The notes under the pieces: generated by a model
Told to the model about the DNA's origin: nothing
The model's database searches: none
Seen by the model: only the letters and a program-made list of their open reading frames with translations
Program-made: the position numbers and the translations under genes
Part shown: piece after piece, positions 35,267-42,654 of the stretch
How the letters are laid out: each line of letters starts with the position of its first letter
How positions within the stretch are numbered: position 1 is the stretch's first letter
Source: Haloprofundus halophilus
GTDB taxonomy: Archaea; Halobacteriota; Halobacteria; Halobacteriales; Haloferacaceae
Direction of reading: 5' to 3'
Length of the DNA stretch: 64,000 nucleotides
Assembly (NCBI RefSeq): GCF_003439925.1
Contig: NZ_QQRR01000004.1
Span: forward strand, 1 to 64,000

Positions 35267-35506
35267 ATGGCTAGGGATCTCACCGAACAGGTCCAAGAAA
35301 TCGCGGAAGCGCGAGGTATCCCCGAATCGGAGATCCTCGAATAGGTGCTGGAACACGGTGTCGAAGACCTCATCCTCTCACGGTACGTGAACGACGAAAT
35401 CGACCGAGAAACGGCGATTGAACTCGTTGGACGTGACCGCGTCAGGCGTGCAGAACGTGAACTGCAGGCAGTCGAAGACGATGTTTGGTGGGGTCTGAAT
35501 GCGTGA
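35267..35506 (+). pseudogene. VapB-like antitoxin with internal TAG, followed by PIN-toxin stub
   Basis: The frame reads MARDLTEQVQEIAEARGIPE, SEILE, TAG (35342-35344), then VLEHGVEDLILSRYVNDEID, RETAIELVGRDRVRRAEREL and VEDDVWWGL. The whole is a typical haloarchaeal antitoxin of VapBC modules, split by one nonsense codon. Overlapping its end, ATG CGT GAC... (MRDVQLIA) looks like the first residues of a PIN-domain toxin, which then runs into the leader of the next gene. The toxin-antitoxin module is therefore dead. Confidence 0.55.
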
Positions 35507-35551
35507 CGTGCAACTGATAGCCGGTCACGGAAGCAGGTCAACCTATAGCCG

Positions 35552-35580
35552 TTTTTTCTCGCCTCAAAAGCGCGGAGGCG
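35552..35580 (+). promoter_or_regulatory. T-run plus hairpin leader (d)
   Basis: TTTTTT (35552-35557), then CGCCTC/GAGGCG (35560-35565 with 35575-35580; loop AAAAGCGCG). The 3' arm includes most of a GGAGG Shine-Dalgarno sequence 8-9 nt before the GTG at 35588. Confidence 0.55.
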
Positions 35581-35587
35581 AACATCA

Positions 35588-35809
35588 GTGAGTAAGTCAT
35601 CAGATCAATCTGTAGAATCGGGCGGTCTTACGCCAAAACAGCGTCTCGAGCCACCAAACACTCGACTCATCAACGCCGGTATCATGACGATCCACGACAT
35701 GGAGACACTACGAGCCTGCGTTGCCTACGAGAATGCGAATCGGGGACGTGTTCAGATCCTTCGTCGGCTCAAACAACAAGCCGACGAAATCCGCTCACAA
35801 GAGGAATAA
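35588..35809 (+). CDS. Small mobilome protein, paralogue of the 38010 gene (copy 1)
   Basis: A 73-residue protein: GGLTPKQRLEPPNTRLINAG, IMTIHDMETLRACVAYENAN, RGRVQILRRLKQQADEIRSQ. It is about 65 percent identical by eye to the protein at 38010-38222. Predicted as two or three helices, it is of unknown function. It starts with GTG directly after leader (d). Confidence 0.6.
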   Translation: MSKSSDQSVESGGLTPKQRLEPPNTRLINAGIMTIHDMETLRACVAYENANRGRVQILRRLKQQADEIRSQEE

Positions 35810-35849
35810 TCCAGCATTCAACCTTCGTTTTTCGAAGCCTCCGGTAATG

Positions 35850-37076
35850 TCATTGTTCGGTTACAGGGAGTTCCCACGAAAGAATTACTCCAGAACCAAC
35901 GATGAGGACAACTCCTCCGACAGCTAGCGCAAACAGTGGAGACACATAGTCCGAGAGAACACCGCTTCCAAGTTGAAATGGAATGACGGCTAAGCCGCTG
36001 ACCATCGCCATAGCGCTCAACACAGTTGCGCGTCCGAGCGTTTCGATTCGGTTATTAACGTACTGTCCAGCGAACGACCGTGTGACGTCCGAGAGCCCTC
36101 GAGCGACGAGGAAGGTCGGCAGCGCAAGTATCGGAACGAAATACATCCCGACCAGTGCTGCACCGACGATGAATGGCAGGATGATGAACCACGTCTGGAT
36201 ACCGATGAAGTCCTTGATCGCACCGGTATAGTAGCTGAGTACCGCGCCGACGAGACTGTACGCTGCGTAGAACCATCCCAGAAGTGATTCGACTTGTTCA
36301 GGGGAGACCCCTAAATCGACAACGACGGTCTGGAATATTGGTTGGAGAAAAACGAATACGAGGTACGTCACAGCGGCGTAGAGGACGTAATAATAGAGAA
36401 TGAATGCCCTGAGATTCCGCTCGGAAAGCGCCTCCTTGACGATACCAACGGTTCGGCGGAAGCTCAACTCGTCCGTGTCTGTCTTTTTGTACGTTTCAGG
36501 TTCGTCTAGTGTGAGCAGTACCACGGCGCCGAACCCAGTAACTGCAGCTGCGACGAACCACGGGTACGAGAGATCGATACTCCCGAGATACCCGCCAACA
36601 ATGGCTGCACCAGCACCAACCGCGAGCGCTGCAGATTCTCCTCGCCCTCGTACGTGTGCGAACTCGTCTTCCGAAAGGTCGTCTGTGAGCGTGTCGTATA
36701 ACCACGCATCCTCACTCCCGGATCTAAAGTTGTACCCCGCAGACCAGCAGACATAGAGAACCGCCAACGCGAAAAACGACTCAGAAAGGCCAATCCCCAG
36801 AAGCGTTACCGCGATCAGCACCGTCCCGATAAGGAGGCTGTTCCGTCGACCAACGCGGTCCCCGATGTACCCCGTCGGTATTTCACCGACCAATGTTGTT
36901 AGATTATATATCGCTTCGAGGACGGCGATTTGCGTGAAGCTGAGTCCCTGTGCCAGGAAGAAGAGATACATAATCGGCCGGTAGAATTCGACCGCTTTGG
37001 TGGACTTGTAGAGATAGTATTTGATGATACTCCCACGTGCTGATTCTTTCCAGATAGACCCAGAGAGACGACCCAT
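35850..37076 (-). CDS. MFS transporter
   Basis: A 408-residue protein with 11-12 hydrophobic segments and the MFS motif A between TM2 and TM3 (GEIPTGYIGDRVGRRNSLLI). Acidic loops (SEDAWLYDTLTDDLSEDEFA) fit a halophile. It is transcribed divergently from a NikR-like metal regulator, with a large near-perfect palindrome in the 100-bp gap, so it is likely controlled by that regulator and may export a metal or a metal chelate. The substrate is not determinable from sequence. Confidence 0.8.
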   Translation of the reverse strand: MGRLSGSIWKESARGSIIKYYLYKSTKAVEFYRPIMYLFFLAQGLSFTQIAVLEAIYNLTTLVGEIPTGYIGDRVGRRNSLLIGTVLIAVTLLGIGLSESFFALAVLYVCWSAGYNFRSGSEDAWLYDTLTDDLSEDEFAHVRGRGESAALAVGAGAAIVGGYLGSIDLSYPWFVAAAVTGFGAVVLLTLDEPETYKKTDTDELSFRRTVGIVKEALSERNLRAFILYYYVLYAAVTYLVFVFLQPIFQTVVVDLGVSPEQVESLLGWFYAAYSLVGAVLSYYTGAIKDFIGIQTWFIILPFIVGAALVGMYFVPILALPTFLVARGLSDVTRSFAGQYVNNRIETLGRATVLSAMAMVSGLAVIPFQLGSGVLSDYVSPLFALAVGGVVLIVGSGVILSWELPVTEQ

Positions 37077-37113
37077 TATTCGGACATCGATAAGAGAGAC
37101 TCAATTACGTTCC

Positions 37114-37143
37114 GTTATTTTGATTCTGAGGAATCGTAATAAC
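37114..37143. promoter_or_regulatory. Near-perfect palindromic operator between MFS and NikR-like genes
   Basis: GTTATTTTGATTC and GAATCGTAATAAC flank TGAG; 11 of 13 positions pair. It lies in the 101-bp divergent promoter region and is the probable binding site of the RHH regulator encoded at 37178. Confidence 0.6.
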
Positions 37144-37177
37144 AGGGTCCTAAGTAGCTCTCAACGGAAGGTCGCAT

Positions 37178-37570
37178 ATGCGAACGAGCCTCAACGTTCC
37201 ACAGGAGGTACTCGATTCTTTCGACGAGACGTGGAACTCCGAGGGGATGGAGTCACGGTCACGAGCAGTCCGTGAAGCGATGCAAGAATACATCGAGCGC
37301 CACACTCGGTTAGAAGAGATTGAAGGAGAAGCTGTTGCGGCAATAGCGTTCGACTACGAACACACACTTGTCATCGGAGAACTCCATACAATTCAACACG
37401 AGTTCGAGGACATCATTGGAACGACTCAACACATGCATCACGGGGACTGGTGTCTGGAGACCATTTTTTGTACTGGTCCCGCAAATCGGATTCGTGAGTT
37501 AGTGTATCAGCTCCGGGATTTCGATGCTGTTGGGCGTGTGAACGTCATGTTCCTCCAGCCGGTAGCCTGA
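37178..37570 (+). CDS. nikR: NikR-like ribbon-helix-helix metalloregulator
   Basis: A 130-residue protein. The N-terminal RHH DNA-binding domain is MRTSLNVPQEVLDSFDETWN with SRSRAVREAMQEYIE. The C-terminal ACT-like NikR domain carries His74, His85, His87 and Cys92 (HMHHGDWC), which correspond to the four nickel ligands of E. coli NikR. It should repress or activate metal-transport genes in response to Ni(II) or a similar ion. The divergent MFS gene and the palindrome between them are the obvious targets. Length and ligand set are normal; other CopG-type sensors with the same fold cannot be excluded. Confidence 0.78.
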   Translation: MRTSLNVPQEVLDSFDETWNSEGMESRSRAVREAMQEYIERHTRLEEIEGEAVAAIAFDYEHTLVIGELHTIQHEFEDIIGTTQHMHHGDWCLETIFCTGPANRIRELVYQLRDFDAVGRVNVMFLQPVA

Positions 37571-37640
37571 GTCTGTGGAACTGACTCGATTCGCCGATTG
37601 AATAGGCTGGCTTTCAAGGAGTCGATAGATTCGCAGGGGA

Positions 37641-37668
37641 TTTTTCAACCCCCAAAGGGGTCCGGGGG
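37641..37668 (+). promoter_or_regulatory. T-run plus hairpin leader (e)
   Basis: TTTTT (37641-37645), then CCCCC/GGGGG (37649-37653 with 37664-37668; loop AAAGGGGTCC). The ATG follows at 37693. Confidence 0.5.
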
Positions 37669-37692
37669 ACAGAGACCCCACGCAGTGAAGCA

Positions 37693-37956
37693 ATGACTGA
37701 CGACAACCCAACAGCGACAAAGCCGAATCGAGAGGAAGCAACCCAGACGGAATACGTCGAGCGCAGCGACGTTGGTGTCTCATTGACGGTGAAGCTGAAA
37801 CGTGGAACGGCGACGAGAGACCAGGACGAGCTGACGGCTAAAGTCAAGGCACGAACGCTTGCAGAGGCCCGCGAAGACATGGACACGCTGCGAGCGTATC
37901 TGCACGATCTCGCTGAGGACGTTCGGCAAATTCAGCCCGACAGGAAGGCAAAGTAG
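37693..37956 (+). CDS. DUF7389-like protein, copy 2
   Basis: An 87-residue protein: VERSDVGVSLTVKLKRGTAT, RDQDELTAKVKARTLAEARE, DMDTLRAYLHDLAEDVRQIQ. It is a close paralogue of the protein at 34228-34506. In both places it is followed by, or lies near, a member of the 70-residue family (35588 and 38010), which suggests that a block of these genes was duplicated. The function is unknown. Confidence 0.6.
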   Translation: MTDDNPTATKPNREEATQTEYVERSDVGVSLTVKLKRGTATRDQDELTAKVKARTLAEAREDMDTLRAYLHDLAEDVRQIQPDRKAK

Positions 37957-37973
37957 GGCGCTCAAAGAGCTGG

Positions 37974-38002
37974 TTTTTCGCGCCTCCAGATGGCTGGAGG
38001 CG
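37974..38002 (+). promoter_or_regulatory. T-run plus hairpin leader (f), strongest example
   Basis: TTTTT (37974-37978), then the perfect 9-bp stem CGCCTCCAG/CTGGAGGCG (37981-37989 with 37994-38002, loop ATGG). GGAGG inside the 3' arm is the Shine-Dalgarno sequence, 9 nt before the ATG at 38010, and would be hidden when the stem forms. Confidence 0.65.
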
Positions 38003-38009
38003 AAACTCA

Positions 38010-38222
38010 ATGAGCAACGAGTCAACGGCAGCAACCGGCCTGACACCCGAGCAGCGTCTCGAAGCACCGACCACGCACCTCATCGATGCGGGCATCGCGA
38101 CCATTTGCGATATGACGACGCTTCGAGCCTGTGTCGCCTACGAGAATACGAATCAAGAGCGTGTACAGATTCTCCGACGGCTCGAACACCGGGCTCAGGA
38201 GATTCGAACACAAGAGGAGTGA
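38010..38222 (+). CDS. Small mobilome protein, paralogue of the 35588 gene (copy 2)
   Basis: A 70-residue protein: TGLTPEQRLEAPTTHLIDAG, IATICDMTTLRACVAYENTN, QERVQILRRLEHRAQEIRTQ. Same family as the 35588 product. It is preceded by leader (f). The function is unknown; a small helical DNA- or protein-binding factor is possible. Confidence 0.6.
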   Translation: MSNESTAATGLTPEQRLEAPTTHLIDAGIATICDMTTLRACVAYENTNQERVQILRRLEHRAQEIRTQEE

Positions 38223-38297
38223 ATCAGGCTCAGTAGTCAGCAGAGTAGTTGTCCGCGTCTGTGGATAGATTCTCTGAGGTCTTGGTTCCGCGAGACA

Positions 38298-38327
38298 TTT
38301 TTCGAGCCTCAGATGGCTGGAGGCTCG
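38298..38327 (+). promoter_or_regulatory. T-run plus hairpin leader (g)
   Basis: TTTTT (38298-38302), then CGAGCCTC/GAGGCTCG (38303-38310 with 38320-38327; loop AGATGGCTG). GGAGG at 38319-38323 overlaps the 3' arm and lies 9 nt before the ATG at 38333. Compared with (f), both strands of the stem differ but pairing is kept. Confidence 0.6.
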
Positions 38328-38332
38328 ATTCT

Positions 38333-38632
38333 ATGAGCAAACGACCAGACATCTCAGTACATCGGCAGACAGCCTTTGGAAACGACGGCCAGCTCGAAAT
38401 GACCGAAACGAGCGTCGAAACCTCGCTCGAAGACTTCGGTGCAGAGGTCGACCATCGTGACCGCGAGTCGCGACGTGATCAACCTGCGGCGAGCGAGTTC
38501 GGCGTCGACGACCGACCGGAAGTGACCAGTTCATCCGAGGGCGACCAGTCGACTCTCTTCGCAGATATTGACGAAACTCAGCAGAGGCTCACCGGCAACG
38601 AGGCGGCCGCTCGCTGCTTGTTCGAGGAGTAA
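38333..38632 (+). CDS. Acidic mobilome protein of unknown function
   Basis: A 99-residue protein from the ATG at 38333 (MSKRPDISVHRQTAFGNDGQ), very acidic (VETSLEDFGAEVDHRDRESR) and ending SLFADIDETQQRLT..LFEE in part. Low complexity in the middle suggests disorder. The start is set by leader (g), not by an in-frame ATG at 38249 upstream of it. Its TAA stop is the first three bases of an arm of site P3. Confidence 0.5.
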   Translation: MSKRPDISVHRQTAFGNDGQLEMTETSVETSLEDFGAEVDHRDRESRRDQPAASEFGVDDRPEVTSSSEGDQSTLFADIDETQQRLTGNEAAARCLFEE

Positions 38633-38667
38633 CCAACAGAGCGGGCTGATTCTGGTTTTGTTGGTTA
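38630..38667. repeat. Inverted repeat TAACCAACA/TGTTGGTTA (site P3)
   Basis: The 9-bp arms are at 38630-38638 and 38659-38667, spacer 20 bp. The left arm overlaps the stop of the upstream gene, and the right arm lies 18 bp before the T-run of leader (h). Confidence 0.5.
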
Positions 38668-38685
38668 ACACATCCCGCGGCAGTG

Positions 38686-38714
38686 TTTTTCCGCCCCTGA
38701 GAGCTGCGGGGCGG
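38686..38714 (+). promoter_or_regulatory. T-run plus hairpin leader (h)
   Basis: TTTTT (38686-38690) then CCGCCCC/GGGGCGG (38691-38697 with 38708-38714; loop TGAGAGCTGC). The GTG start follows at 38738. Confidence 0.55.
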
Positions 38715-38737
38715 CGGTGTCTCGCAGGTGACTCCCT

Positions 38738-39751
38738 GTGTCCATTCACGACTTTTCCGGCGCAACCAGTGACAGCACGACAAACACCTACGCCGACGCT
38801 CGACAGGCAGAGTATGTGGCATTTCTCCATCGCGTCCCGTTCGCCATCGACGCGTTGAACCTCGGATTTCTTACCGGCTTTCGAGAAGACTGCAGCTACC
38901 AACAACGGCAGTTTCTCGACCTCGAGTTGCCAGTGGGCATGCTTGATAACGACTTCAGAAATCCAGATCTGGAGCGCTACACGGAGCGAGTCCTCGAACA
39001 CAAGCCCGATGTCGGCATCATCGGCGATGCCTACGATACTGCAGAAGCTCGGTCGTACGTTCGGGCAGTGCGAGACCTCCAAGAGCAGGTTCCAGAGACG
39101 GAGTTCGTTATCGTTCCAAAGTGTAGCGCGGCACTCAAAGAGATTCCAGACGACATCGTCGTCGGCTATTCGCGTGGTTATGCGGATATCTTAGCACACG
39201 AATTCTCAGACCCGATCGACTGGCGCGGTCGTCGAGTCCACATCCTCGGAGGCAGCCCTCCCAAACAACTTGTAGTTGTCGACCAGTTGACGCAGCCGAC
39301 GCTGACAGGCAACCCACCAGCTGACATCGTCGGCCTCGATTGGAACGGGCTGCATCGCGGAGCGCAGTTCGGCGAGTTCTGGACGGATAGTGGGTGGGAC
39401 GACAGCGGTCGCGACGCCGACCACATGACGGTCCGAGCAACAGTCCGTCATGGACTTGGGCACGTGCGCTCGTTTTGGGAAGATCAGGGTGTCTGGCCGG
39501 AGAAATCGACTGAGTGCGTTGGACGGATACAGTATCAGCCCCCGACGCCAGCCGACCTTCACTCGTCGGTCTGTGCCGAGTGTGAGGACGATGTCTGGAC
39601 GAGATCGCGTGGCCCATTCGTCGCGGAATACGATACTGGGGACGTTTGTGGGTACTGCTGTCACGAGTGTTACTTCACCCACCGTATTCGGAACCATCTT
39701 GAGGAAATAATGGGCGAAGCCAGTGTCTACACCCCACCCGCGTTGCACTAG
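38738..39751 (+). CDS. DUF6610-like protein with C-terminal zinc cluster
   Basis: A 337-residue protein resembling DUF6610 of haloarchaeal plasmids. The middle section alternates strands and helices: HKPDVGIIGDAYD, TEFVIVPKCSAALKEIPDDI, VGYSRGYADI, VHILGGSPPKQLVVV, ADIVGLDWNGLHRGAQFGEF. This is reminiscent of the TIM barrel of tRNA-guanine transglycosylase or DpdA-like enzymes, but the catalytic residues are not assured. A C-terminal cluster CAEC....CGYCCHEC probably binds zinc. A DNA or RNA base-modifying function would be an inference. It starts with GTG behind site P3 and leader (h). Confidence 0.5.
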   Translation: MSIHDFSGATSDSTTNTYADARQAEYVAFLHRVPFAIDALNLGFLTGFREDCSYQQRQFLDLELPVGMLDNDFRNPDLERYTERVLEHKPDVGIIGDAYDTAEARSYVRAVRDLQEQVPETEFVIVPKCSAALKEIPDDIVVGYSRGYADILAHEFSDPIDWRGRRVHILGGSPPKQLVVVDQLTQPTLTGNPPADIVGLDWNGLHRGAQFGEFWTDSGWDDSGRDADHMTVRATVRHGLGHVRSFWEDQGVWPEKSTECVGRIQYQPPTPADLHSSVCAECEDDVWTRSRGPFVAEYDTGDVCGYCCHECYFTHRIRNHLEEIMGEASVYTPPALH

Positions 39752-39761
39752 CTCATTCGCA

Positions 39762-39775
39762 CACAGATTTCTGTG
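39762..39775. promoter_or_regulatory. Short palindrome upstream of the ArdC-like gene
   Basis: CACAGA TT TCTGTG, 11 nt after the stop of the DUF6610-like gene and about 52 nt before the T-run of leader (i). It is a possible operator or a transcript-end hairpin. Confidence 0.3.
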
Positions 39776-39827
39776 ACCGTGAGAAGGGTCAGGCCATCAC
39801 CGGCTGATTCCATTTTGCTTAGGAGAG

Positions 39828-39855
39828 TTTTTCTGCCCCCAAAGGGTGCGGGGCA
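39828..39855 (+). promoter_or_regulatory. T-run plus hairpin leader (i)
   Basis: TTTTT (39828-39832), then TGCCCC/GGGGCA (39834-39839 with 39850-39855; loop CCAAAGGGTGC-like). The following GGGGTGCTCG is shared with leader (b). The ATG follows at 39886. Confidence 0.5.
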
Positions 39856-39885
39856 TTCCAGTTTGGGGTGCTCGCGAGAGAATTC

Positions 39886-40812
39886 ATGGCGACAAGTGAC
39901 CACTCAGTGGTGTCGTTCGGCGACTCTGACACCCGACACGACGAGATGCACAGTACCATCGAAGAATGGGTTGACGAACTCGTCGACCACGTCAACGACG
40001 CACAAGCAAGTGAGGAGTTCCAGAAGTGGTTAGACGTCCAGAGTCGTTTCCACGACTATTCGCACCAAAACACGCTCCTCATCAAGCTCCAGTGTGCCGA
40101 GGCAACGAAGGTCGCAGGCTACAACACATGGCGGAACGATTTCGATCGGCACGTCCAGGAAGGCGAACAGGCCATCTGGATCTGGGCACCGATCATCACT
40201 AAGCGATGTCCCGAGTGTGAGAATTCGCCGAGCTACCACGAGAACATCGGTTGTGAGTACGACGAGACGCCGCCGGATGAATGGTCGAAAGGCCTCGTCG
40301 GGTTCAAACCAGCACCAGTCTTCGACGTATCCCAGACGGACGGAGAACCGCTTCCCGAACTGGAGACAGCAGCGTTTGGCGACGCCAACGACCTGGTGCC
40401 AGCACTCAAAGAGGCAGCTGATGAACTCGGTGTGACGGTACGCATCGTCGATGCCGACGACTGGGACCATGGCGACGCGAAAGGGGTCTGTAAGTATCGG
40501 AGCCTACACGACGTCCAGCCAGTCGTCGGAGCGAGAGCCCGATCGAACCACGCAGATCTCGCGGTCACGCTGATTCACGAGTACGCTCACGCGCTGCTCC
40601 ACTTCGATATCGACGATAAACCCGAACGGGCAAAACGCGAGGTCGAAGCAGAAGCCGTCGCGTACATCGTCGGTCGATATTTCGGACTCGACACGAGTGG
40701 TTCTGCGTTCTATCTCGCTACGTGGCAGGGTGATGATTCGGAGGTGATTCAAGAGCGCCTCGGTCGAATCAGCTCCACCGCTCAGGAGATCATTGGGTTA
40801 CTTGTGGAGTGA
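39886..40812 (+). CDS. ArdC-like antirestriction protein with metallopeptidase domain
   Basis: About 308 residues from the ATG at 39886. The N-terminal ssDNA-binding ArdC domain has WVDELVDHVNDAQ, FHDYSHQNTLLIKLQ, ATKVAGYNTWRNDF and QAIWIWAPI. A loop with CPEC follows, and the C-terminal zinc peptidase has LIHEYAHALLHF (HExxH) and EVEAEAVAYIVGRYFGLD, the typical third ligand of ImmA/ArdC-like proteins. ArdC proteins protect incoming plasmid DNA during conjugation. This fits a transferable element and would counter the host's restriction systems. A GTG at 39868 is an alternative start. Confidence 0.8.
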   Translation: MATSDHSVVSFGDSDTRHDEMHSTIEEWVDELVDHVNDAQASEEFQKWLDVQSRFHDYSHQNTLLIKLQCAEATKVAGYNTWRNDFDRHVQEGEQAIWIWAPIITKRCPECENSPSYHENIGCEYDETPPDEWSKGLVGFKPAPVFDVSQTDGEPLPELETAAFGDANDLVPALKEAADELGVTVRIVDADDWDHGDAKGVCKYRSLHDVQPVVGARARSNHADLAVTLIHEYAHALLHFDIDDKPERAKREVEAEAVAYIVGRYFGLDTSGSAFYLATWQGDDSEVIQERLGRISSTAQEIIGLLVE

Positions 40813-41159
40813 CGATTCCGACAACCTCTGGAACATTAGTTGCAGTCGGCTCCATGTAAATTTTTGAATCTGATGGAAACAGTGTGCTGAATAGAGAGGA
40901 TGAGTTCACCACTCACTAAACGACCACCCGTTTATTATTAGAACCGAGGTGACCGACTCGGAGCCTCTATGCCACCGTTCTCTTTGGCTGAAATCCGGCA
41001 TCCTCCGATTTCGAACACAGCAATTCGAGTCATCACAGCCCGACCATGCACATCTGGTGCCAGGCTCGCCAATTTTCTGATCGTTCAAACTTGGTTACTC
41101 TCCGTCCTGTACCGGTCATACAGGATAGAAATAAGGTAAGTTCGTGTGATAGGACGGGC
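40813..41159. other. 350-bp stretch without a supported gene
   Basis: I see no protein-like frame. It holds an AT-rich run (TTTATTATTAG near 40933), a single CATCCTCCGA (40999-41008) identical to the IS terminal-repeat core found elsewhere in the window, and the presumed promoter of the following gene (AGAAATAAGG near 41128). Confidence 0.3.
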
Positions 41160-42098
41160 ATGCGAGCCGCTTCGCAGCCGTTCAAGGCGATCCGAGAACG
41201 TGACGTCGATCTACTGCTCGTGGAAGAATTGGCTGTCACTCCGGCGTTTCGTGCGTGGTTTCTTCGCCAGCTCGGCCAGTCGCCGGACTCAGTCGAGGAA
41301 TTCGTCGGGGTATGGCACTCGGTTTCCGATTCGGAGTTGGGCGAGTCCGATATTGAGTTCGGCGTGATTCAGCGCGACGGGACGCGTCTTCTCGTTCTGA
41401 TCGAGAATAAGATCGATGCGATCTTTCAGGACGAGCAGCTCGAACGGTATCGGCGCCGAGGTGAGAAAGCGACGACCGATGAGTGGGATGAGTTCGTCAC
41501 CGGGTTAGTCGCGCCAGAAGCGTACGTAGTAGGGACGGACCGAACCAAGGTCGCCGATGCGACCATGACGTACGAGGCCGTTTGCGACTGGTTTCAGAAT
41601 CAGGACTCTCGCCGCGGAGACTTCAAGGCGGTGCTAATAACTGAAGCGATCGAGCAGAATCGTCGTGGCTACACGCGGGAGCCTGACGAAGAAGTGACGT
41701 CACTCCACCGCTACTACTGGGAACTTGCGCGTGACAACTACCCCGAACTGGGTATGGATCGTCCAGACGGCGTCCCGAGCGGGAATCTCTGGGTCCGCTT
41801 CGATCCGCCAAGTCTCCCGACCGACGTTAAGCTCATTCACAAGATGGGTCGTGGGGATGTCGACCTCCAGTTTTCAGGCGCCGCAGATCTGCCGGACGCG
41901 TTCGTGGATCGGTACGAGCCCTTGTTAGAAGACGAAATGGAGATCGTCCATACCGGACAGTCGATGTCGATCCGTATCATCGTTCCACCCTTGTCAGAAG
42001 CGGTGACACCGCAAGAGCAACGGGAGCAAATCGAAACTGGACAGCAGATGGCATATCGGCTCTTATCGTGGTATGAGCAGCAAGTGCAGCAGGTTTGA
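41160..42098 (+). CDS. PD-(D/E)XK nuclease superfamily protein (PDDEXK_4-like)
   Basis: A 312-residue protein from the ATG at 41160. The N-terminal catalytic core is GESDIEFGVIQRDGTRLLVL, IENKIDAIFQDEQLERY: the Asp in SDI, then ENK as the (D/E)xK element and the QL.RY helix. This is the signature of PDDEXK_4 family proteins often found in defence loci. The remainder (SLHRYYWELARDNYPELGMD) has no recognised domain. The start at 41160 excludes a 38-residue non-protein-like extension to 41046. The role could be a restriction-like nuclease; no partner is next to it. Confidence 0.65.
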   Translation: MRAASQPFKAIRERDVDLLLVEELAVTPAFRAWFLRQLGQSPDSVEEFVGVWHSVSDSELGESDIEFGVIQRDGTRLLVLIENKIDAIFQDEQLERYRRRGEKATTDEWDEFVTGLVAPEAYVVGTDRTKVADATMTYEAVCDWFQNQDSRRGDFKAVLITEAIEQNRRGYTREPDEEVTSLHRYYWELARDNYPELGMDRPDGVPSGNLWVRFDPPSLPTDVKLIHKMGRGDVDLQFSGAADLPDAFVDRYEPLLEDEMEIVHTGQSMSIRIIVPPLSEAVTPQEQREQIETGQQMAYRLLSWYEQQVQQV

Positions 42099-42253
42099 GC
42101 AAACTTCCTCATAGCCCGAGCTTCTGTATCTGGTAGCATCACGCGCTCTCTTAGGGACCTCATCAGCTAGTCTTATATCTCCAGTTCCTCAAGGGCGTCA
42201 GCAATAGTGAGAACGCCGCTCTTGCGAAATCTGGTCGAGCCCGAACCGAAGAG

Positions 42254-42511
42254 ATGGACGTCTCGTTATTGCAGAAGGGAGGGATCTACGAGGTGCGATC
42301 GGAGTCAGGGAACATCTACGAGGTCGACGTCGCGAGTGAGACGTGTACGTGTCCAGATTTCACGAAGCGGAACCTGAGTGGTGGGTGCAAGCATCTGCGG
42401 CGGACCGATCTCGAAATTCGGAGTGGGAACGTACCTCGTCCCGATAGCCGTCTCCCGGAAACGATGGACGTGGTCGATCAACTTGCAGCGGTGATTCGCG
42501 AACTGGACTAA
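42254..42511 (+). pseudogene. SWIM zinc-finger protein, probably shortened by an in-frame TAA
   Basis: The first 85 codons encode a SWIM domain (IYEVDVASETCTCPDFTKRN, GGCKHLRR: CxCx(n)CxH). After TAA at 42509-42511 the same frame continues for 25 codons with a coiled-coil-like end (EIEERVEQQQKLETTVAVIE, RFSIE) and a second TAA at 42587-42589. The full protein would be about 111 residues, so the present stop is probably a nonsense mutation. The shortened product still has the whole zinc finger and may work in DNA or protein binding. Confidence 0.6.
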
Positions 42512-42597
42512 GAGATCGAAGAACGGGTGGAGCAACAGCAGAAACTCGAAACTACGGTGGCGGTTATCGAGAGGTTCTCGATTGAGTAAACGGGAGG

Positions 42598-42641
42598 GTT
42601 AACCAACAATTCTAAGATACTGGCCAACAACGTTGGTTAAC
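42598..42641. repeat. Inverted repeat GTTAACCAAC/GTTGGTTAAC (site P4)
   Basis: The 10-bp perfect arms are at 42598-42607 and 42632-42641, spacer 24 bp. The right arm ends 13 bp before the ATG at 42655, so a bound protein would block the start of that gene. Confidence 0.55.
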
Positions 42642-42654
42642 AGATCTGTGTCCC

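Noticed and set aside
35342-35344. TAG in the VapB-like gene as a pyrrolysine codon
   Set aside because: No pyrrolysine genes are seen, other broken genes in the window carry TAA instead, and the toxin partner is also truncated, so decay is the simpler explanation.
38738-39751. DUF6610-like protein as a confirmed DpdA-type DNA-modifying enzyme
   Set aside because: The TIM-barrel resemblance is by eye only, and no other dpd genes accompany it, so I kept it as a possibility and not a call.
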